From IMG/VR virus record IMGVR_UViG_3300002143_000172, positions 1 through 64,000 of that record: a stretch of DNA of 64,000 nt; one strand, 5' to 3'. This stretch comes from a virus. Below the pieces are notes generated by a model. The model worked only from the letters and a program-made list of their open reading frames with translations. It was not told where the DNA came from and made no database searches. Numbering within the stretch: the first letter of the stretch is position 1; the number at the start of each line of letters is the position of its first letter. Below are positions 1 to 8,228 of the stretch, in pieces. A program made the position numbers and the translations under genes.

Positions 1-231
1 TCATTCTTCAATTCCCAATGTAGTTGGATTGTGATCTAATATATTGCCTTTGTCATCTGAATAGAAAGTAGCATCCTCATCTGTTATTGTGATACACAAA
101 TCACTATGACGCAAGTCATAATCAGTATAATCAAAATTGGCTTTATATACTCTAAACCGATACCGACCATCAAAGCACCGAATCAATAATCCTTCTACGC
201 CATTAGCTGATTGTTTAAGTTGTTTGTTCAT
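1..231 (-). CDS. hypothetical protein, 76 aa
   Basis: Complete small acidic protein with no recognised domain, signal peptide or membrane segment. Its ATG overlaps the TGA of the larger upstream gene (ATGA), so it is probably translated by coupling and cotranscribed from the promoter at 1462-1490. Function unknown. Confidence 0.6.
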   Translation of the reverse strand: MNKQLKQSANGVEGLLIRCFDGRYRFRVYKANFDYTDYDLRHSDLCITITDEDATFYSDDKGNILDHNPTTLGIEE

Positions 232-1430
232 TTCATTACTTTTAAGATAATGAGGTCTTCGTTAAACCGCCCATTCATTACAGTTTCAGTTGCCTTGATC
301 TTACCAAACCAAGCTTCAATACGCTTCTGTGTATTCTGCTCTTTGAACTCTTTGAGCTGTTCTGGAGGCTTACGCAAAGTCTTTTGGAAACTCTTGTCAG
401 TAAAGTTAGTAAGGCTTGTACCTTTTACCCCCAACCCTTCGGAACTCTTGGCAATGTACATACCCATCTTTCTATTCTTAGTATTGTAGATTACCACATA
501 CTGTGAACCGATGATTGTTGCCGGAGGTACTGACACGATTCCAAGTTTATCGTCTACTTGACGGAACTTCAACTTCTTGACCAATTCCTCTGCCGGCTTA
601 ACTTTCTTAGCACGGGGCTTCTTCATAATCTTTGCTTCAGCAATAATTTGGTCGCAAGCAGATTGGATGCTTTGATGGAAGTCAATCAATTTTTTAACAT
701 TCTTACGACTAACATTCTTGTAGCCTTCGCGCAACTGTTCATCGGCATTACCACTCGCAAGCTCAAGAAGCTCGTTAAGATTTGACTCAAAGAAATTCTT
801 AATTTGTCGAGCGTGAACACCTTTGGCATTCTTTCCACGCAACAGATTAATCATCTTAAATGCTTTTGGATCAAATTCTTCAGGATCGGTAATCCAGCTA
901 TCGATAGCATAGTCCAGTTCTTCAGTCATCTGACCAGCTTGTTCACGGATACGATCTTGGATGCTAATTTCCGGAACCTTGACAGTAACGACAATTTCCT
1001 CTGGTACTTCTTTAATGTCATTAGCGCCGTCTTTAACGATACGCTTAATTTCAGCCTTAAGCCATTCTGCACTATTTTTACCGTTGTTAAATCCAGGATG
1101 AACAGCGGGCATACCTCTAAGCAAACATGCGGCAATAGCGCCGGCGGTTCCACTACACCGAGTGTCTTTAGTGTCTTTGAATGCTTGGATTTGGTCTCTG
1201 CTATATTCGTTCGCCGCCATCCAATTGATAATAAGGGGCTTCAAATCCTTAGCAGATTTTTCCAAACGGTAATAACCCATAGCACCGTGAAAGAACCTAG
1301 TAAATTGATCACTGGTCCATGTTTCGGTACCCTCCCATTTTGGGCTGTTATCTCTTTTAGCGGTTGTGCGATGCGCCTGCACCTGCTGGCTTGTCACTCG
1401 AACTTTGCGAACTGCGGATTTGGTTGCCAT
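228..1430 (-). CDS. conserved phage-type hypothetical protein, 400 aa
   Basis: Large basic protein rich in Lys, Gln and Glu, with no domain I can name. It has no signal peptide or membrane segment, so it is probably cytoplasmic. A run of basic residues lies near residues 275-290 (KKPRAKKVKP). The ATG is preceded by a good ribosome site (AAAGGAG), and a perfect TTGACA-17-TATAAT promoter lies about 35 bp upstream, so it is the first gene of a leftward unit with the 76-aa gene after it. Early timing is inferred from the promoter type. Function unknown. Confidence 0.75.
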   Translation of the reverse strand: MATKSAVRKVRVTSQQVQAHRTTAKRDNSPKWEGTETWTSDQFTRFFHGAMGYYRLEKSAKDLKPLIINWMAANEYSRDQIQAFKDTKDTRCSGTAGAIAACLLRGMPAVHPGFNNGKNSAEWLKAEIKRIVKDGANDIKEVPEEIVVTVKVPEISIQDRIREQAGQMTEELDYAIDSWITDPEEFDPKAFKMINLLRGKNAKGVHARQIKNFFESNLNELLELASGNADEQLREGYKNVSRKNVKKLIDFHQSIQSACDQIIAEAKIMKKPRAKKVKPAEELVKKLKFRQVDDKLGIVSVPPATIIGSQYVVIYNTKNRKMGMYIAKSSEGLGVKGTSLTNFTDKSFQKTLRKPPEQLKEFKEQNTQKRIEAWFGKIKATETVMNGRFNEDLIILKVMK

Positions 1431-1461
1431 TTACTGCTCCTTTAAGTTTCAATATAGATAT

Positions 1462-1490
1462 ATTATAGCACCGTTTTACCACTTTGTCAA
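1462..1490 (-). promoter_or_regulatory. sigma-70-like promoter
   Basis: On the minus strand TTGACA (1490-1485), a 17-bp spacer and TATAAT (1467-1462). It faces the 400-aa gene. Its -35 shares an extended match (TTGACAAAGTGGTAAAA) with the promoter at 31655-31683. Confidence 0.9.
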
Positions 1491-1795
1491 GGGTGTCGCA
1501 GATCAATTTTACCAGAATTTGTTAAAAAGTCAGAGTATCTGAGAAAGAAAAGGGTCTTCTTTTTGGCATCAAAAAAATCCAAAGCAATTGAATCCTCACA
1601 ATAGCTTCCACCTATATCTTGACTCCATTTTTGCTGTCGTCTTACGGTAAATCCTAAAACGGATTTCGTCTTTTCTCGAATTAGCAAAACGGATGATGGG
1701 TAATCTTTAGCAATCTGTGTATATATTTTGTTCCATTGTTCGAGAGTCAGGGCCACGCTTTTGATACGGTCAGTAGTTTCTATGTCATTCATCAT
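1487..1795 (-). CDS. hypothetical protein, 102 aa
   Basis: Small protein with alternating charged and hydrophobic residues and no recognised motif. It overlaps the upstream 184-aa gene by 11 bp, and its stop overlaps the -35 box of the next promoter, so transcription units are packed end to end. An alternative start is the second Met. Function unknown. Confidence 0.6.
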   Translation of the reverse strand: MMNDIETTDRIKSVALTLEQWNKIYTQIAKDYPSSVLLIREKTKSVLGFTVRRQQKWSQDIGGSYCEDSIALDFFDAKKKTLFFLRYSDFLTNSGKIDLRHP

Positions 1796-2339
1796 CGTCC
1801 CAAGGCACAGTAACCCATCCCAATTTTTTTAGATCTTCTCGGATTTCGTCAGTTACTACCCCCTCCGGGACATAGTCTCGTCCATCAGGGTCTGGCGTAG
1901 GCTCGTATCCATCCAATCCAAAACCATTTTCCTTGTTTCCAATTCCGCTACAGTACCAGTCAATGTAGTCACCTTTTTCTTGCATGTCAGCAACAATGCC
2001 GCCCGCCGAGCGCCAACTGGCACTCCAGCGTTGATCTTTTAGAATAGGGATTACATCCAATTTGATGAACTGCATATTGCACATGGCCGCATATAAGTTT
2101 TGGGCATAGTTATCCGACCCCTTGACTTTGTCGCATATCCATGCGGTGCCACGGAGATCATACTCCATATTGTCTTTTTGCCATTCTGGATCGTTAATCT
2201 TGTTAGCTTCGTCAATTTTGATCTGTTCCCACATGTCAATATATGCTTGGTTAGGTTCTTCACCCTTTTCTTCTGCTCGCTTGATTGCGCCTTCTTTTTG
2301 GAAGGTGTGTCGTTCAGGACTACTGTTTACTTTGGTCAT
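1785..2339 (-). CDS. conserved phage hypothetical protein, 184 aa
   Basis: Acidic soluble protein rich in Trp, Asp and Tyr, with a distinctive central segment (YAQNLYAAMCNMQ, about residues 78-90, then a WSASWRSAGG segment). It looks like a conserved uncharacterised protein of T4-like phages, judged from memory and not searched. It overlaps both the zinc-ribbon gene upstream and the 102-aa gene downstream, as in a polycistronic phage operon. Function unknown. Confidence 0.65.
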   Translation of the reverse strand: MTKVNSSPERHTFQKEGAIKRAEEKGEEPNQAYIDMWEQIKIDEANKINDPEWQKDNMEYDLRGTAWICDKVKGSDNYAQNLYAAMCNMQFIKLDVIPILKDQRWSASWRSAGGIVADMQEKGDYIDWYCSGIGNKENGFGLDGYEPTPDPDGRDYVPEGVVTDEIREDLKKLGWVTVPWDDDE

Positions 2340-2484
2340 TTGGTTTAGTGGGCCTATTATTACAAAAAAGACAATGCCTATCGGCGCAAGTATCCTCTAA
2401 CCATCTGTTACAGGACTCGCAGTAATAGGCATCGTGCTCTGCTGAGTATTGTTTAGTTTCTTCGCAATTATGTCCAGAGTCCAT
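2320..2484 (-). CDS. small zinc-ribbon-like protein, 54 aa
   Basis: Short gene between two larger leftward genes, overlapping both (20 bp with the 184-aa gene, 17 bp with the 279-aa gene). It encodes CESC followed about 14 residues later by CADRHCLFC, a spacing that suits a small zinc knuckle or ribbon. An AAGG ribosome site lies about 6 bp before ATG. The product is likely a small metal-binding phage protein; target and function are unknown. The overlap arrangement and cysteine pattern are the only evidence that it is real. Confidence 0.5.
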   Translation of the reverse strand: MDSGHNCEETKQYSAEHDAYYCESCNRWLEDTCADRHCLFCNNRPTKPNDQSKQ

Positions 2485-3307
2485 GTCGTACCTTAATAAG
2501 CCGAATCATCATGGCCTCATCTTCTTTTTCATAAGCCGCTTCGATCTTTTGAAGTAGCTTGTGTGCCTTGTCGCTCATCTTTTTCATTTCAGGAGTTTTG
2601 TCTCCACCAAAACTTAGACGACCGCCGTTGGCAATTCGGCTTGCCTCGCAGTATTCAGTCCAACCACTTGCATCATAAGCATCTGGACGATTGCGATAGG
2701 TAGTAGTCCACCAAGTATACAAGTCCAGGATCTCCTGAGCTTTGACTGCTTGTTGGGTGAGCTCGCCTAGACCTTTAAAGTCCTTGCCTACTTCTTCTTC
2801 TTTCCAACGAAGCTGTCGTTGCCATTCCAAATTGGCAAGTCCGGCTTCGGGACTGCGCCATGTGCGCCAGCGGAACCATCCTGTGGCATACCAAGGTGAC
2901 TCGAATTGTTTACGGGCTTCTTCATCCCAGACAATATGCCACCAGGCTAACTCCACCTCAACAAAATCAACCAGCTCATTGAATAGGCAAGGCAAAAAGC
3001 GGTCCCCCACATCCTGCCAGTTGCCAGGTTTAATATCGCGGGCATGAGCGGTAAGACTATGAGTCCGACTAACCCAACGGTTGTTAATGTAGTACTTGAT
3101 ATCATATATTTTCCTTACAGGCCATGTGACAAAATCTTGGATGTGTCCCAGTGCTTCTTCCGCCAACCAGTAACGAAAGTTGTGTTTCATTTGGGCCGCA
3201 GTTGTCCAGTCATCCCATTCTTCACTTGTGCCCGCACTGAGTTTCTTAGTTCCGCGAAGCCAATCTGCGAACGGAGTGCAACTCCAGTAGTTTGTATGTT
3301 GTGCCAT
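2468..3307 (-). CDS. conserved phage hypothetical protein, 279 aa
   Basis: Protein unusually rich in Trp (about 20), with no domain I can name. I chose the ATG at 3307 rather than one 54 bp upstream. The upstream gene's stop and this ATG sit together in GGATAAAATG, with GAGGA just ahead, so the two are translationally coupled. The protein is soluble. It probably belongs to a conserved family of large T4-like phages, but that is inference. Confidence 0.7.
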   Translation of the reverse strand: MAQHTNYWSCTPFADWLRGTKKLSAGTSEEWDDWTTAAQMKHNFRYWLAEEALGHIQDFVTWPVRKIYDIKYYINNRWVSRTHSLTAHARDIKPGNWQDVGDRFLPCLFNELVDFVEVELAWWHIVWDEEARKQFESPWYATGWFRWRTWRSPEAGLANLEWQRQLRWKEEEVGKDFKGLGELTQQAVKAQEILDLYTWWTTTYRNRPDAYDASGWTEYCEASRIANGGRLSFGGDKTPEMKKMSDKAHKLLQKIEAAYEKEDEAMMIRLIKVRHGLWT

Positions 3308-3308
3308 T

Positions 3309-3548
3309 TTATCCTCTTGAACTTGTTTGTGTTCGGCTAATAGTTGGACCGTTGCTAACAAAGTCTAGTCCAGCCATTCTGCCTTCGTATAGATATCCAT
3401 TCCATTTCATCGGAAGTTTAACGCTTTTATTAATAATAACAGTAAGACGATCTTTCTCTTCAAAATCGTGAACTACGGCTTCGATAGACTTTTTTGTTTG
3501 ATCCTGCCGAACTTCACAAGTACTGCTGTATCTAATTATTTCGCCCAT
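3309..3548 (-). CDS. hypothetical protein, 79 aa
   Basis: Small basic protein ending two bases before the next gene's ATG. No motif recognised; the predicted structure is mainly beta strand. Part of the leftward small-gene operon between the BI-1-like gene and the Trp-rich gene. Function unknown. Confidence 0.55.
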   Translation of the reverse strand: MGEIIRYSSTCEVRQDQTKKSIEAVVHDFEEKDRLTVIINKSVKLPMKWNGYLYEGRMAGLDFVSNGPTISRTQTSSRG

Positions 3549-3559
3549 CGCTGTTTTCC

Positions 3560-3760
3560 TTATGCCATTTTATCTACATTCTGACCAGCTCGATTCATAT
3601 ATCGATTCATTTCAATTCGTTTTTCTTCTTCGTGCTTATGTTGTGCCGCTATTCGATTTTCTTCAACCCGTCGGTCTTCCATCCTATCGCACTCTTTTCT
3701 AATTTCTGCCTGTCTATACAACTCGGCATTCTGTCGGGTAACTCTGGAAATTTCTGACAT
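3560..3760 (-). CDS. small coiled-coil protein, 66 aa
   Basis: Highly charged protein rich in Arg, Glu and Asn, likely one long helix or coiled coil. I chose the ATG at 3760 because AAGGA stands about 9 bp before it; an ATG 24 bp further upstream would overlap the BI-1-like gene. It lies 4 bp downstream of that gene, so the two are cotranscribed. Function unknown. Confidence 0.55.
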   Translation of the reverse strand: MSEISRVTRQNAELYRQAEIRKECDRMEDRRVEENRIAAQHKHEEEKRIEMNRYMNRAGQNVDKMA

Positions 3761-3764
3761 AATA

Positions 3765-4475
3765 TCAGTCCTTCTTGCCGCCAAACAACTGTAGTAGGTT
3801 AACGAATATGTTAATAAAATCCATATACAAACTTAATGCACCTCGAACTTCGGCAGCATCACTAGTTTCAATACTTAGGTCTTCACGAATCTTTTGTGTA
3901 TCATAAGCGGTTAGTCCGAGAAAAATGATAATAGCCAATGCTGAGATCACCATCTGCCCCACACTACTTCCTACGAATATGTTGATTATACTAGCAATCA
4001 CGATTGCGATCAACCCCACAAGCATAAACTTACCAAGACTGTCTAGATTTTTCTTTGTGAAGTATCCGTAGAAACTTAGCACACCAAACAACACAGCCGC
4101 TCCCATAAAGGCATTAACAATACTGCCCATTTGATAAACTGCAAAGATCATGGAAAAACTTAGACCCATTAGGGCCGCAAAACCATGTAGGCATAATTGG
4201 GCAATTGGTTTGCTTGGATTACTTCCCAATACCATGCTAACACCAAACACTGCTACTAGCGGTGCAAAAATAACTACCCACTTCATTGCACCCGTAAAAA
4301 AGAATTTTAGTAATTCTGGACTCGTACCAACAAAATAACTAACAATCATTGATACAAGGACGGCTAGTCCCATGTGGCCATAGACACGCCCCATGGCACT
4401 ATTAATTTCTTCTGCTGAACGATAATTTAAACGATAATTTAAAATACCGCCATCTGTATAATTTGCACCAAACAT
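3765..4475 (-). CDS. Bax inhibitor-1 (BI-1/YbhL) family membrane protein
   Basis: About seven hydrophobic helices across 236 residues, with the family hallmark near the C-terminus (DTQKIRED, then GALSLYMDFINIFVNLLQLFG, about 190-230). Length matches bacterial YbhL/YccA members. The family forms inner-membrane pH- or calcium-sensitive channels; YccA modulates the FtsH protease. A phage copy could protect phage membrane proteins or alter host physiology, which is inference. Its gene lies 1 bp from the MazG-like gene upstream and 4 bp from a coiled-coil gene downstream, in one operon. Confidence 0.9.
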   Translation of the reverse strand: MFGANYTDGGILNYRLNYRSAEEINSAMGRVYGHMGLAVLVSMIVSYFVGTSPELLKFFFTGAMKWVVIFAPLVAVFGVSMVLGSNPSKPIAQLCLHGFAALMGLSFSMIFAVYQMGSIVNAFMGAAVLFGVLSFYGYFTKKNLDSLGKFMLVGLIAIVIASIINIFVGSSVGQMVISALAIIIFLGLTAYDTQKIREDLSIETSDAAEVRGALSLYMDFINIFVNLLQLFGGKKD

Positions 4476-4476
4476 T

Positions 4477-4845
4477 TTATTCTCCTTTGATAAATGGTTT
4501 AAGATTGGGAGGTACCCAGCCCACGGGTTTCAAAACTTTCCCATCTTCACGCTTACGCACCTTGCCTGTGTCATGATCGACCTTGGCAAAGTTAGTACTC
4601 ATAACTTCTTTCCAAGCACCTTCGGCATCAAACCCTGCGCTATGAATAGCACCAATGGTAACAACCAATATGTCAATAAGTGCATCAAGTTGTTCAACTC
4701 GGTCATTGTTTTGTTCCGCAACAGTTAACTCTCCAACTTCCTCATGTATAAGGCTAATATACATATTATATTGTTTTTCGTTAAACTTGTCAACCTCTTG
4801 GTCACATGCCCGCATAAACTTTTCTTGATCTCTAAATGGATTCAC
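4477..4845 (-). CDS. MazG-like nucleotide pyrophosphohydrolase
   Basis: All-alpha NTP pyrophosphohydrolase fold. The metal-binding signature EEVGEL lies near residues 35-40 and a DALIDILVV helix near 54-62, followed by the C-terminal GKVLKPVGWVPP segment seen in phage MazG or phosphoribosyl-ATP pyrophosphatase-like proteins. Such enzymes hydrolyse (d)NTPs to monophosphates. In phages they are proposed to clear modified or non-canonical nucleotides or to lower ppGpp. At 122 aa it is a single-domain form. It precedes the BI-1 gene by 1 bp in the same operon. Confidence 0.8.
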   Translation of the reverse strand: MNPFRDQEKFMRACDQEVDKFNEKQYNMYISLIHEEVGELTVAEQNNDRVEQLDALIDILVVTIGAIHSAGFDAEGAWKEVMSTNFAKVDHDTGKVRKREDGKVLKPVGWVPPNLKPFIKGE

Positions 4846-4868
4846 TTTACTATTCCTTAGTTAATGTA

Positions 4869-5183
4869 TTATTTAATATCTGGTTTACCAAAACGCAGAT
4901 AAAACTCTGAAAGTTTCTTCTTTTCCATCTCAACGATGATTGCATACCGCCATCCCATATGATAGTGGCTTAGCTCTCGACGCCATTCCGGACTTTCTGG
5001 TATAGCATTTGCCATTGCAAATTTTCCAGCGTCAGATTGTTGCCATTCATATATGGGTGCCGCAACCATTAAGTCCGGATCCTCAACATCGCCCATATTG
5101 ATCGTATGGACTACGACTTTGTGAATCTCTTTAACAATTCGTTCACCGTCTTCATCAGATACTTGCCATCTTACTGTTCCCAT
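4869..5183 (-). CDS. hypothetical protein, 104 aa
   Basis: Soluble mixed alpha/beta protein with no recognised domain. It overlaps the upstream 113-aa gene by 13 bp and lies 23 bp ahead of the MazG-like gene, so it is operonic. Function unknown. Confidence 0.6.
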   Translation of the reverse strand: MGTVRWQVSDEDGERIVKEIHKVVVHTINMGDVEDPDLMVAAPIYEWQQSDAGKFAMANAIPESPEWRRELSHYHMGWRYAIIVEMEKKKLSEFYLRFGKPDIK

Positions 5184-5512
5184 GATAAATGAAACACCGT
5201 CAAAAATTTTTCAGCATCCCGTTTTTTTCGAAACTGCCAGGTGTCGTAACTGGTTCTCCGAACATTGGGCCAATTTTCTAATTGGGCAATAGCCCATTCA
5301 ATATGAGTAGCTAAATTATTATCTGCCATTGAAGTATCGATTAAGTTTCTATCTGTGCCGTGCAGTTCTTCTTCTATTCGAACATTCCAGAAATTGCCTT
5401 TCTTATAACAACTTAAAAACAATTCTGGACCTTCTTCGCATAATTTTTTATGTTTTAAATAATCTGGCATTAGCCCTACTAGCATCTCTTGCCACTGGGG
5501 CAATGTGATCAT
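5171..5512 (-). CDS. hypothetical protein, 113 aa
   Basis: Small soluble prot ein with several Trp residues and a conserved-looking RKKRDAEKFL segment near residue 94. It overlaps both neighbouring genes by 4-13 bp (ATGA junction upstream), so translation is coupled. Function unknown. Confidence 0.6.
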   Translation of the reverse strand: MITLPQWQEMLVGLMPDYLKHKKLCEEGPELFLSCYKKGNFWNVRIEEELHGTDRNLIDTSMADNNLATHIEWAIAQLENWPNVRRTSYDTWQFRKKRDAEKFLTVFHLSWEQ

Positions 5513-6003
5513 GCTTTAGGCTTTTTCTTAAAGTATCTTCGCTTTGGCGGATGGTCTTTTAAATTCAACGGGGGCATTGTGGAACTTTGCTTGGCTCGTT
5601 CCATTGCGGCATGAATTTCATCGGGACTTGGGTCGTAGTCATCCGAAGTTGATCCCATGCCGTCGTGCCCATCTCCAGTATATTCTTCATCTGGATCATG
5701 TAATGCACCATCTTCCATGACTATACCAACTCGAGACAAAAACTTTTTAGCAGTGACTGGGTCTTGTACAGCTTCTCTAAACGACCCAACCGGTCCTCGT
5801 TGGTCTTGGCTAATATTATGCCAAGTACGAACTTCTAACAGATCTTCAATTTCAGTTGGAACAGCAACAATATAGAAGACTCCGTCATATCCGGTCATTT
5901 GGAATGAATGGACTACTTTTCCTTGCGTAGCTTTATTGCTTAAGGAATTGATACCATAGATCCAAACGATATCTCCTATGTTGTAATGTTTTTTAACTTT
6001 CAT
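5509..6003 (-). CDS. hypothetical protein, 164 aa, with acidic linker
   Basis: The N-terminal half (residues 1-80) resembles a small SH3-like beta barrel (GDIVWIYG start). It is followed by an Asp/Gly/Ser-rich flexible stretch (about 100-130) and a basic tail (KRRYFKKK). No enzyme motif is visible. The ATG overlaps the TGA of a 54-aa gene upstream, and its own end overlaps the next gene. The SH3-like reading is a guess from sequence character. Confidence 0.6.
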   Translation of the reverse strand: MKVKKHYNIGDIVWIYGINSLSNKATQGKVVHSFQMTGYDGVFYIVAVPTEIEDLLEVRTWHNISQDQRGPVGSFREAVQDPVTAKKFLSRVGIVMEDGALHDPDEEYTGDGHDGMGSTSDDYDPSPDEIHAAMERAKQSSTMPPLNLKDHPPKRRYFKKKPKA

Positions 6004-6164
6004 GATGTGGTGCTAACTTGTCCTTTTGAGTCCAGCAAATCTTTGATGAATTTGATTGCCTTACGATCAGTATCGTAAACATACTCTTGGTCTTCATCTT
6101 CGTGTCGTAATGTTACTATGACACCGTTACATACTTTTCGAATTTCTATGCTTTCAAATAACAT
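6000..6164 (-). CDS. small conserved-looking protein, 54 aa
   Basis: Short gene beginning MLFESIEIRK with AAGGA 6-10 bp before ATG and ending in an ATGA overlap with the 164-aa gene. It has an alternating beta pattern followed by an amphipathic helix (KAIKFIKDLL). The ribosome site and overlap support a real gene; function unknown. Confidence 0.6.
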   Translation of the reverse strand: MLFESIEIRKVCNGVIVTLRHEDEDQEYVYDTDRKAIKFIKDLLDSKGQVSTTS

Positions 6165-6176
6165 AGGGTTCCTTTC

Positions 6177-6899
6177 TTATTTAGGAACTGATAGATTGTA
6201 GTTAAAGTGGAAAATTCCAATGTGTGCTACTTCTCTACTCAGCTCTTGATCGCACCAGATTTCAAATCCTGCCTTCTGTGCTTGTTGACAAAAATAGATA
6301 TCCTCACCAATTTCAAGATTTAGCGAAGGAATAAATTCCTGTAGATAATGCGGATGCGGTATTTTTTCATATACTGCTCGCTTAACTAACACTACACCAT
6401 GTGGCAGAACATCTATCAACTCCATTGCAGGACTATTATCGGTCGTTTGAAATTCACTAAACTTCCCACTGGTTCCTACCATCCCTGTAAAATTGGGATT
6501 TGGGAAACGGCGTCTACGATAGTTTGCACCTACAATATCTTTGTTGCGGCTTAACAATCTTAGTGGAGTGTCGATAGGGAATTTCATATCGCTATCAATC
6601 CACCAAATATAATCAAAATCGCTCTTTAAGAAAATGTCAACTAGGTTTCTTCGAGCAATAGTGATCACACTACCAATGTTAAACGCACAATTAATTTTAA
6701 TACCATTTGCAACTAAGTTAGCGGCTGACATGGCCAAGTGCTGTGCAAATTCAGCATTAACCATTTCCATTGACGGAACAGCAATCATAATGCTGGGACG
6801 ATTTCCTTGTGCTGGCGCCATAGTCGGTTGGGCCGCTGGTGCCGGCGGCCGTTGTGCCATTTGCTGGCGGTTCGGAATATTGAGTTTGGGTTTTTTCAT
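6177..6899 (-). CDS. GT-A type glycosyltransferase-like protein
   Basis: A low-complexity Pro/Ala/Gln N-terminus (1-33) precedes a GT-A fold. It has a beta strand IMIAVPS, a metal-binding DSD in YIWWIDSDMKFP (about 95-106) and later a GEDIYFCQQAQKAG acceptor-side motif (about 200-213). Family members transfer sugars from nucleotide sugars; in phages they may glycosylate phage DNA, virion proteins or host surface glycans. The 240-aa length is usual for the phage form. A promoter lies just upstream (6916-6944). Confidence 0.75.
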   Translation of the reverse strand: MKKPKLNIPNRQQMAQRPPAPAAQPTMAPAQGNRPSIMIAVPSMEMVNAEFAQHLAMSAANLVANGIKINCAFNIGSVITIARRNLVDIFLKSDFDYIWWIDSDMKFPIDTPLRLLSRNKDIVGANYRRRRFPNPNFTGMVGTSGKFSEFQTTDNSPAMELIDVLPHGVVLVKRAVYEKIPHPHYLQEFIPSLNLEIGEDIYFCQQAQKAGFEIWCDQELSREVAHIGIFHFNYNLSVPK

Positions 6900-6915
6900 T
6901 TTTTACCTTAAGTTA

Positions 6916-6944
6916 ATTATAACAGAACACTTTTAAAAAAGCAA
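6916..6944 (-). promoter_or_regulatory. sigma-70-like promoter
   Basis: TTGCTT (6944-6939), a 17-bp spacer and TATAAT (6921-6916) on the minus strand. The -10 lies about 17 bp before the glycosyltransferase ATG. Weaker -35 than the others in the window. Confidence 0.7.
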
Positions 6945-6959
6945 CCTTAAATTTTGCCA

Positions 6960-7064
6960 TTATCGTGGAGCAAATTCTTGTTGCAATTTAATATTATCAA
7001 AGAATTCTTTCTTTGTACTTTGGTCAGTATTAAACGCACCCTTAAGTACAGTAGTCTGTGTCAT
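6960..7064 (-). pseudogene. duplicated C-terminal fragment of GTP cyclohydrolase I, 34 aa
   Basis: Short reading frame starting MTQTTVLKGAF and running into a KKEFFDNI segment. It closely matches the last ~33 residues of the intact GTP cyclohydrolase I encoded 350 bp upstream (LTQTTVLKGAF, KKEFFDNIQL). It lacks the catalytic core, so it cannot act as the enzyme. Its ATG overlaps the TGA of the 99-aa gene (ATGA), so it may still be translated. Either a recombination remnant or a retained small peptide. Confidence 0.7.
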
Positions 7065-7360
7065 TCTTCAACTCCTTCAACTCCGAAATGTTGTTTAATC
7101 TTCTCAATCGCTGTTTCAGTAGTCCAAAGTATATGATTCAACCCACCCCTATCGGTTCTATCACCAAATACTTCATTTGCTTTTCCAATGTAGGCAATCT
7201 CGTTTATACATTCTGCCACAATCAACTCGGCGAACTTTTCCAGTCCATCAAGTGGTTCTATAACTGTGCCTTCTTTGCTGACAGCAACCATAAACTTGGG
7301 TTCATCGCGAAGTCTGCTGATGCCCGCTTCTAATCTCAGTTCATTTAATTTTGATTTCAT
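7061..7360 (-). CDS. conserved phage hypothetical protein, 99 aa
   Basis: Mainly helical protein with a conserved-looking AELIVAEC segment and the C-terminal motif IEKIKQHFGVE, a pattern I associate with a family common in T4-like phages of aquatic bacteria (from memory). It sits between the intact GTP cyclohydrolase gene and the duplicated C-terminal fragment of it. A TATAAT-like box (about 7393-7398) with a weak -35 lies upstream. Function unknown. Confidence 0.65.
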   Translation of the reverse strand: MKSKLNELRLEAGISRLRDEPKFMVAVSKEGTVIEPLDGLEKFAELIVAECINEIAYIGKANEVFGDRTDRGGLNHILWTTETAIEKIKQHFGVEGVEE

Positions 7361-7418
7361 TTGTCACAACATCCATTTTGATAATGTTTATATTATACAA
7401 CAAGTATTTAGGTTTGGA

Positions 7419-8153
7419 TTAGTTTCCATTCCTTGATTGTAATTGAATATTATCAAAAAACTCTTTCTTTGTTCCAGGGTCTGATAAGAAAGCACCTTTT
7501 AACACAGTTGTTTGTGTTAAACTGTTATGAGCCATTACGCCTCGATTCTCTACACACCCGTGTGTCATTTCGATATAAACGCCGACATTTTCCGAATCTG
7601 TGGCCTTACTTATTTCTCTAGCAATATCATTACAAAGTTCCTCTTGAAGAGTACCACGGCGAGCACACCACTGAGCAATACGAGTATACTTGCTAAGACC
7701 AATAAGTTTGTTGGCAGCGATGATACCAATATAAGCAACACCACTAACAGGCTGGTGATGATGACTACACATGCTACGAAGCTCACTACGCACAACCAAC
7801 ATACCTTCGTATCTATCTTTGCCATCATTTGGGAAAGATGTTGCATCTGGTGCAGTAACATATCGTCCCTCCATTACTTCGTTAAAATACATTTTGGCCA
7901 ATCGCTTGGCTGTACCTCTTGAGTTAGGATCCGTTTCGCGATCAATAAGCAATGTATCTAATACTTTTTCAAATGCTTCTGTGGCTTCTTTTATTAGGAT
8001 ATCTTTATGTTCTTCAGTTACATATTCGCTAATGTTATCGCCGGCCCAAAAGCGTTTGCCTTCGCGCTTCATTTTAAAGCGGATAACATCTGCTAGGTTA
8101 CATTCTTCATATCCCTTGTCGTCTATGTTATTATATGTTACTGGTTCGCTCAT
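7419..8153 (-). CDS. folE: GTP cyclohydrolase I
   Basis: Converts GTP to 7,8-dihydroneopterin triphosphate, the first step to folate and also to 7-deazaguanines (preQ0). Zinc ligands are visible: Cys129 and the His cluster in CSHHHQPVSG (about 129-138), and Cys200 in THGCVENRG. The substrate-loop lysine is in GLSKYTRIAQ (about 152-161). Length (244 aa) is near the bacterial enzyme's. With the QueC-like gene at 35.7 kb it suggests preQ0 production for DNA or tRNA modification, which is inference; no QueD, QueE or transglycosylase is seen here. A strong promoter lies upstream (8200-8228). Confidence 0.95.
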   Translation of the reverse strand: MSEPVTYNNIDDKGYEECNLADVIRFKMKREGKRFWAGDNISEYVTEEHKDILIKEATEAFEKVLDTLLIDRETDPNSRGTAKRLAKMYFNEVMEGRYVTAPDATSFPNDGKDRYEGMLVVRSELRSMCSHHHQPVSGVAYIGIIAANKLIGLSKYTRIAQWCARRGTLQEELCNDIAREISKATDSENVGVYIEMTHGCVENRGVMAHNSLTQTTVLKGAFLSDPGTKKEFFDNIQLQSRNGN

Positions 8154-8199
8154 TTTTATTTTTCTCCGATGTTAAGGCAGAGGATTGCCGTTTGTATTA

Positions 8200-8228
8200 A
8201 TAATACAGAGTTATTTAGGTTCTGTCAA
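8200..8228 (-). promoter_or_regulatory. sigma-70-like promoter for folE
   Basis: TTGACA (8228-8223), 17-bp spacer, TATTAT (8205-8200). The -35 lies inside the last codons of the dehydrogenase gene. Confidence 0.85.
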
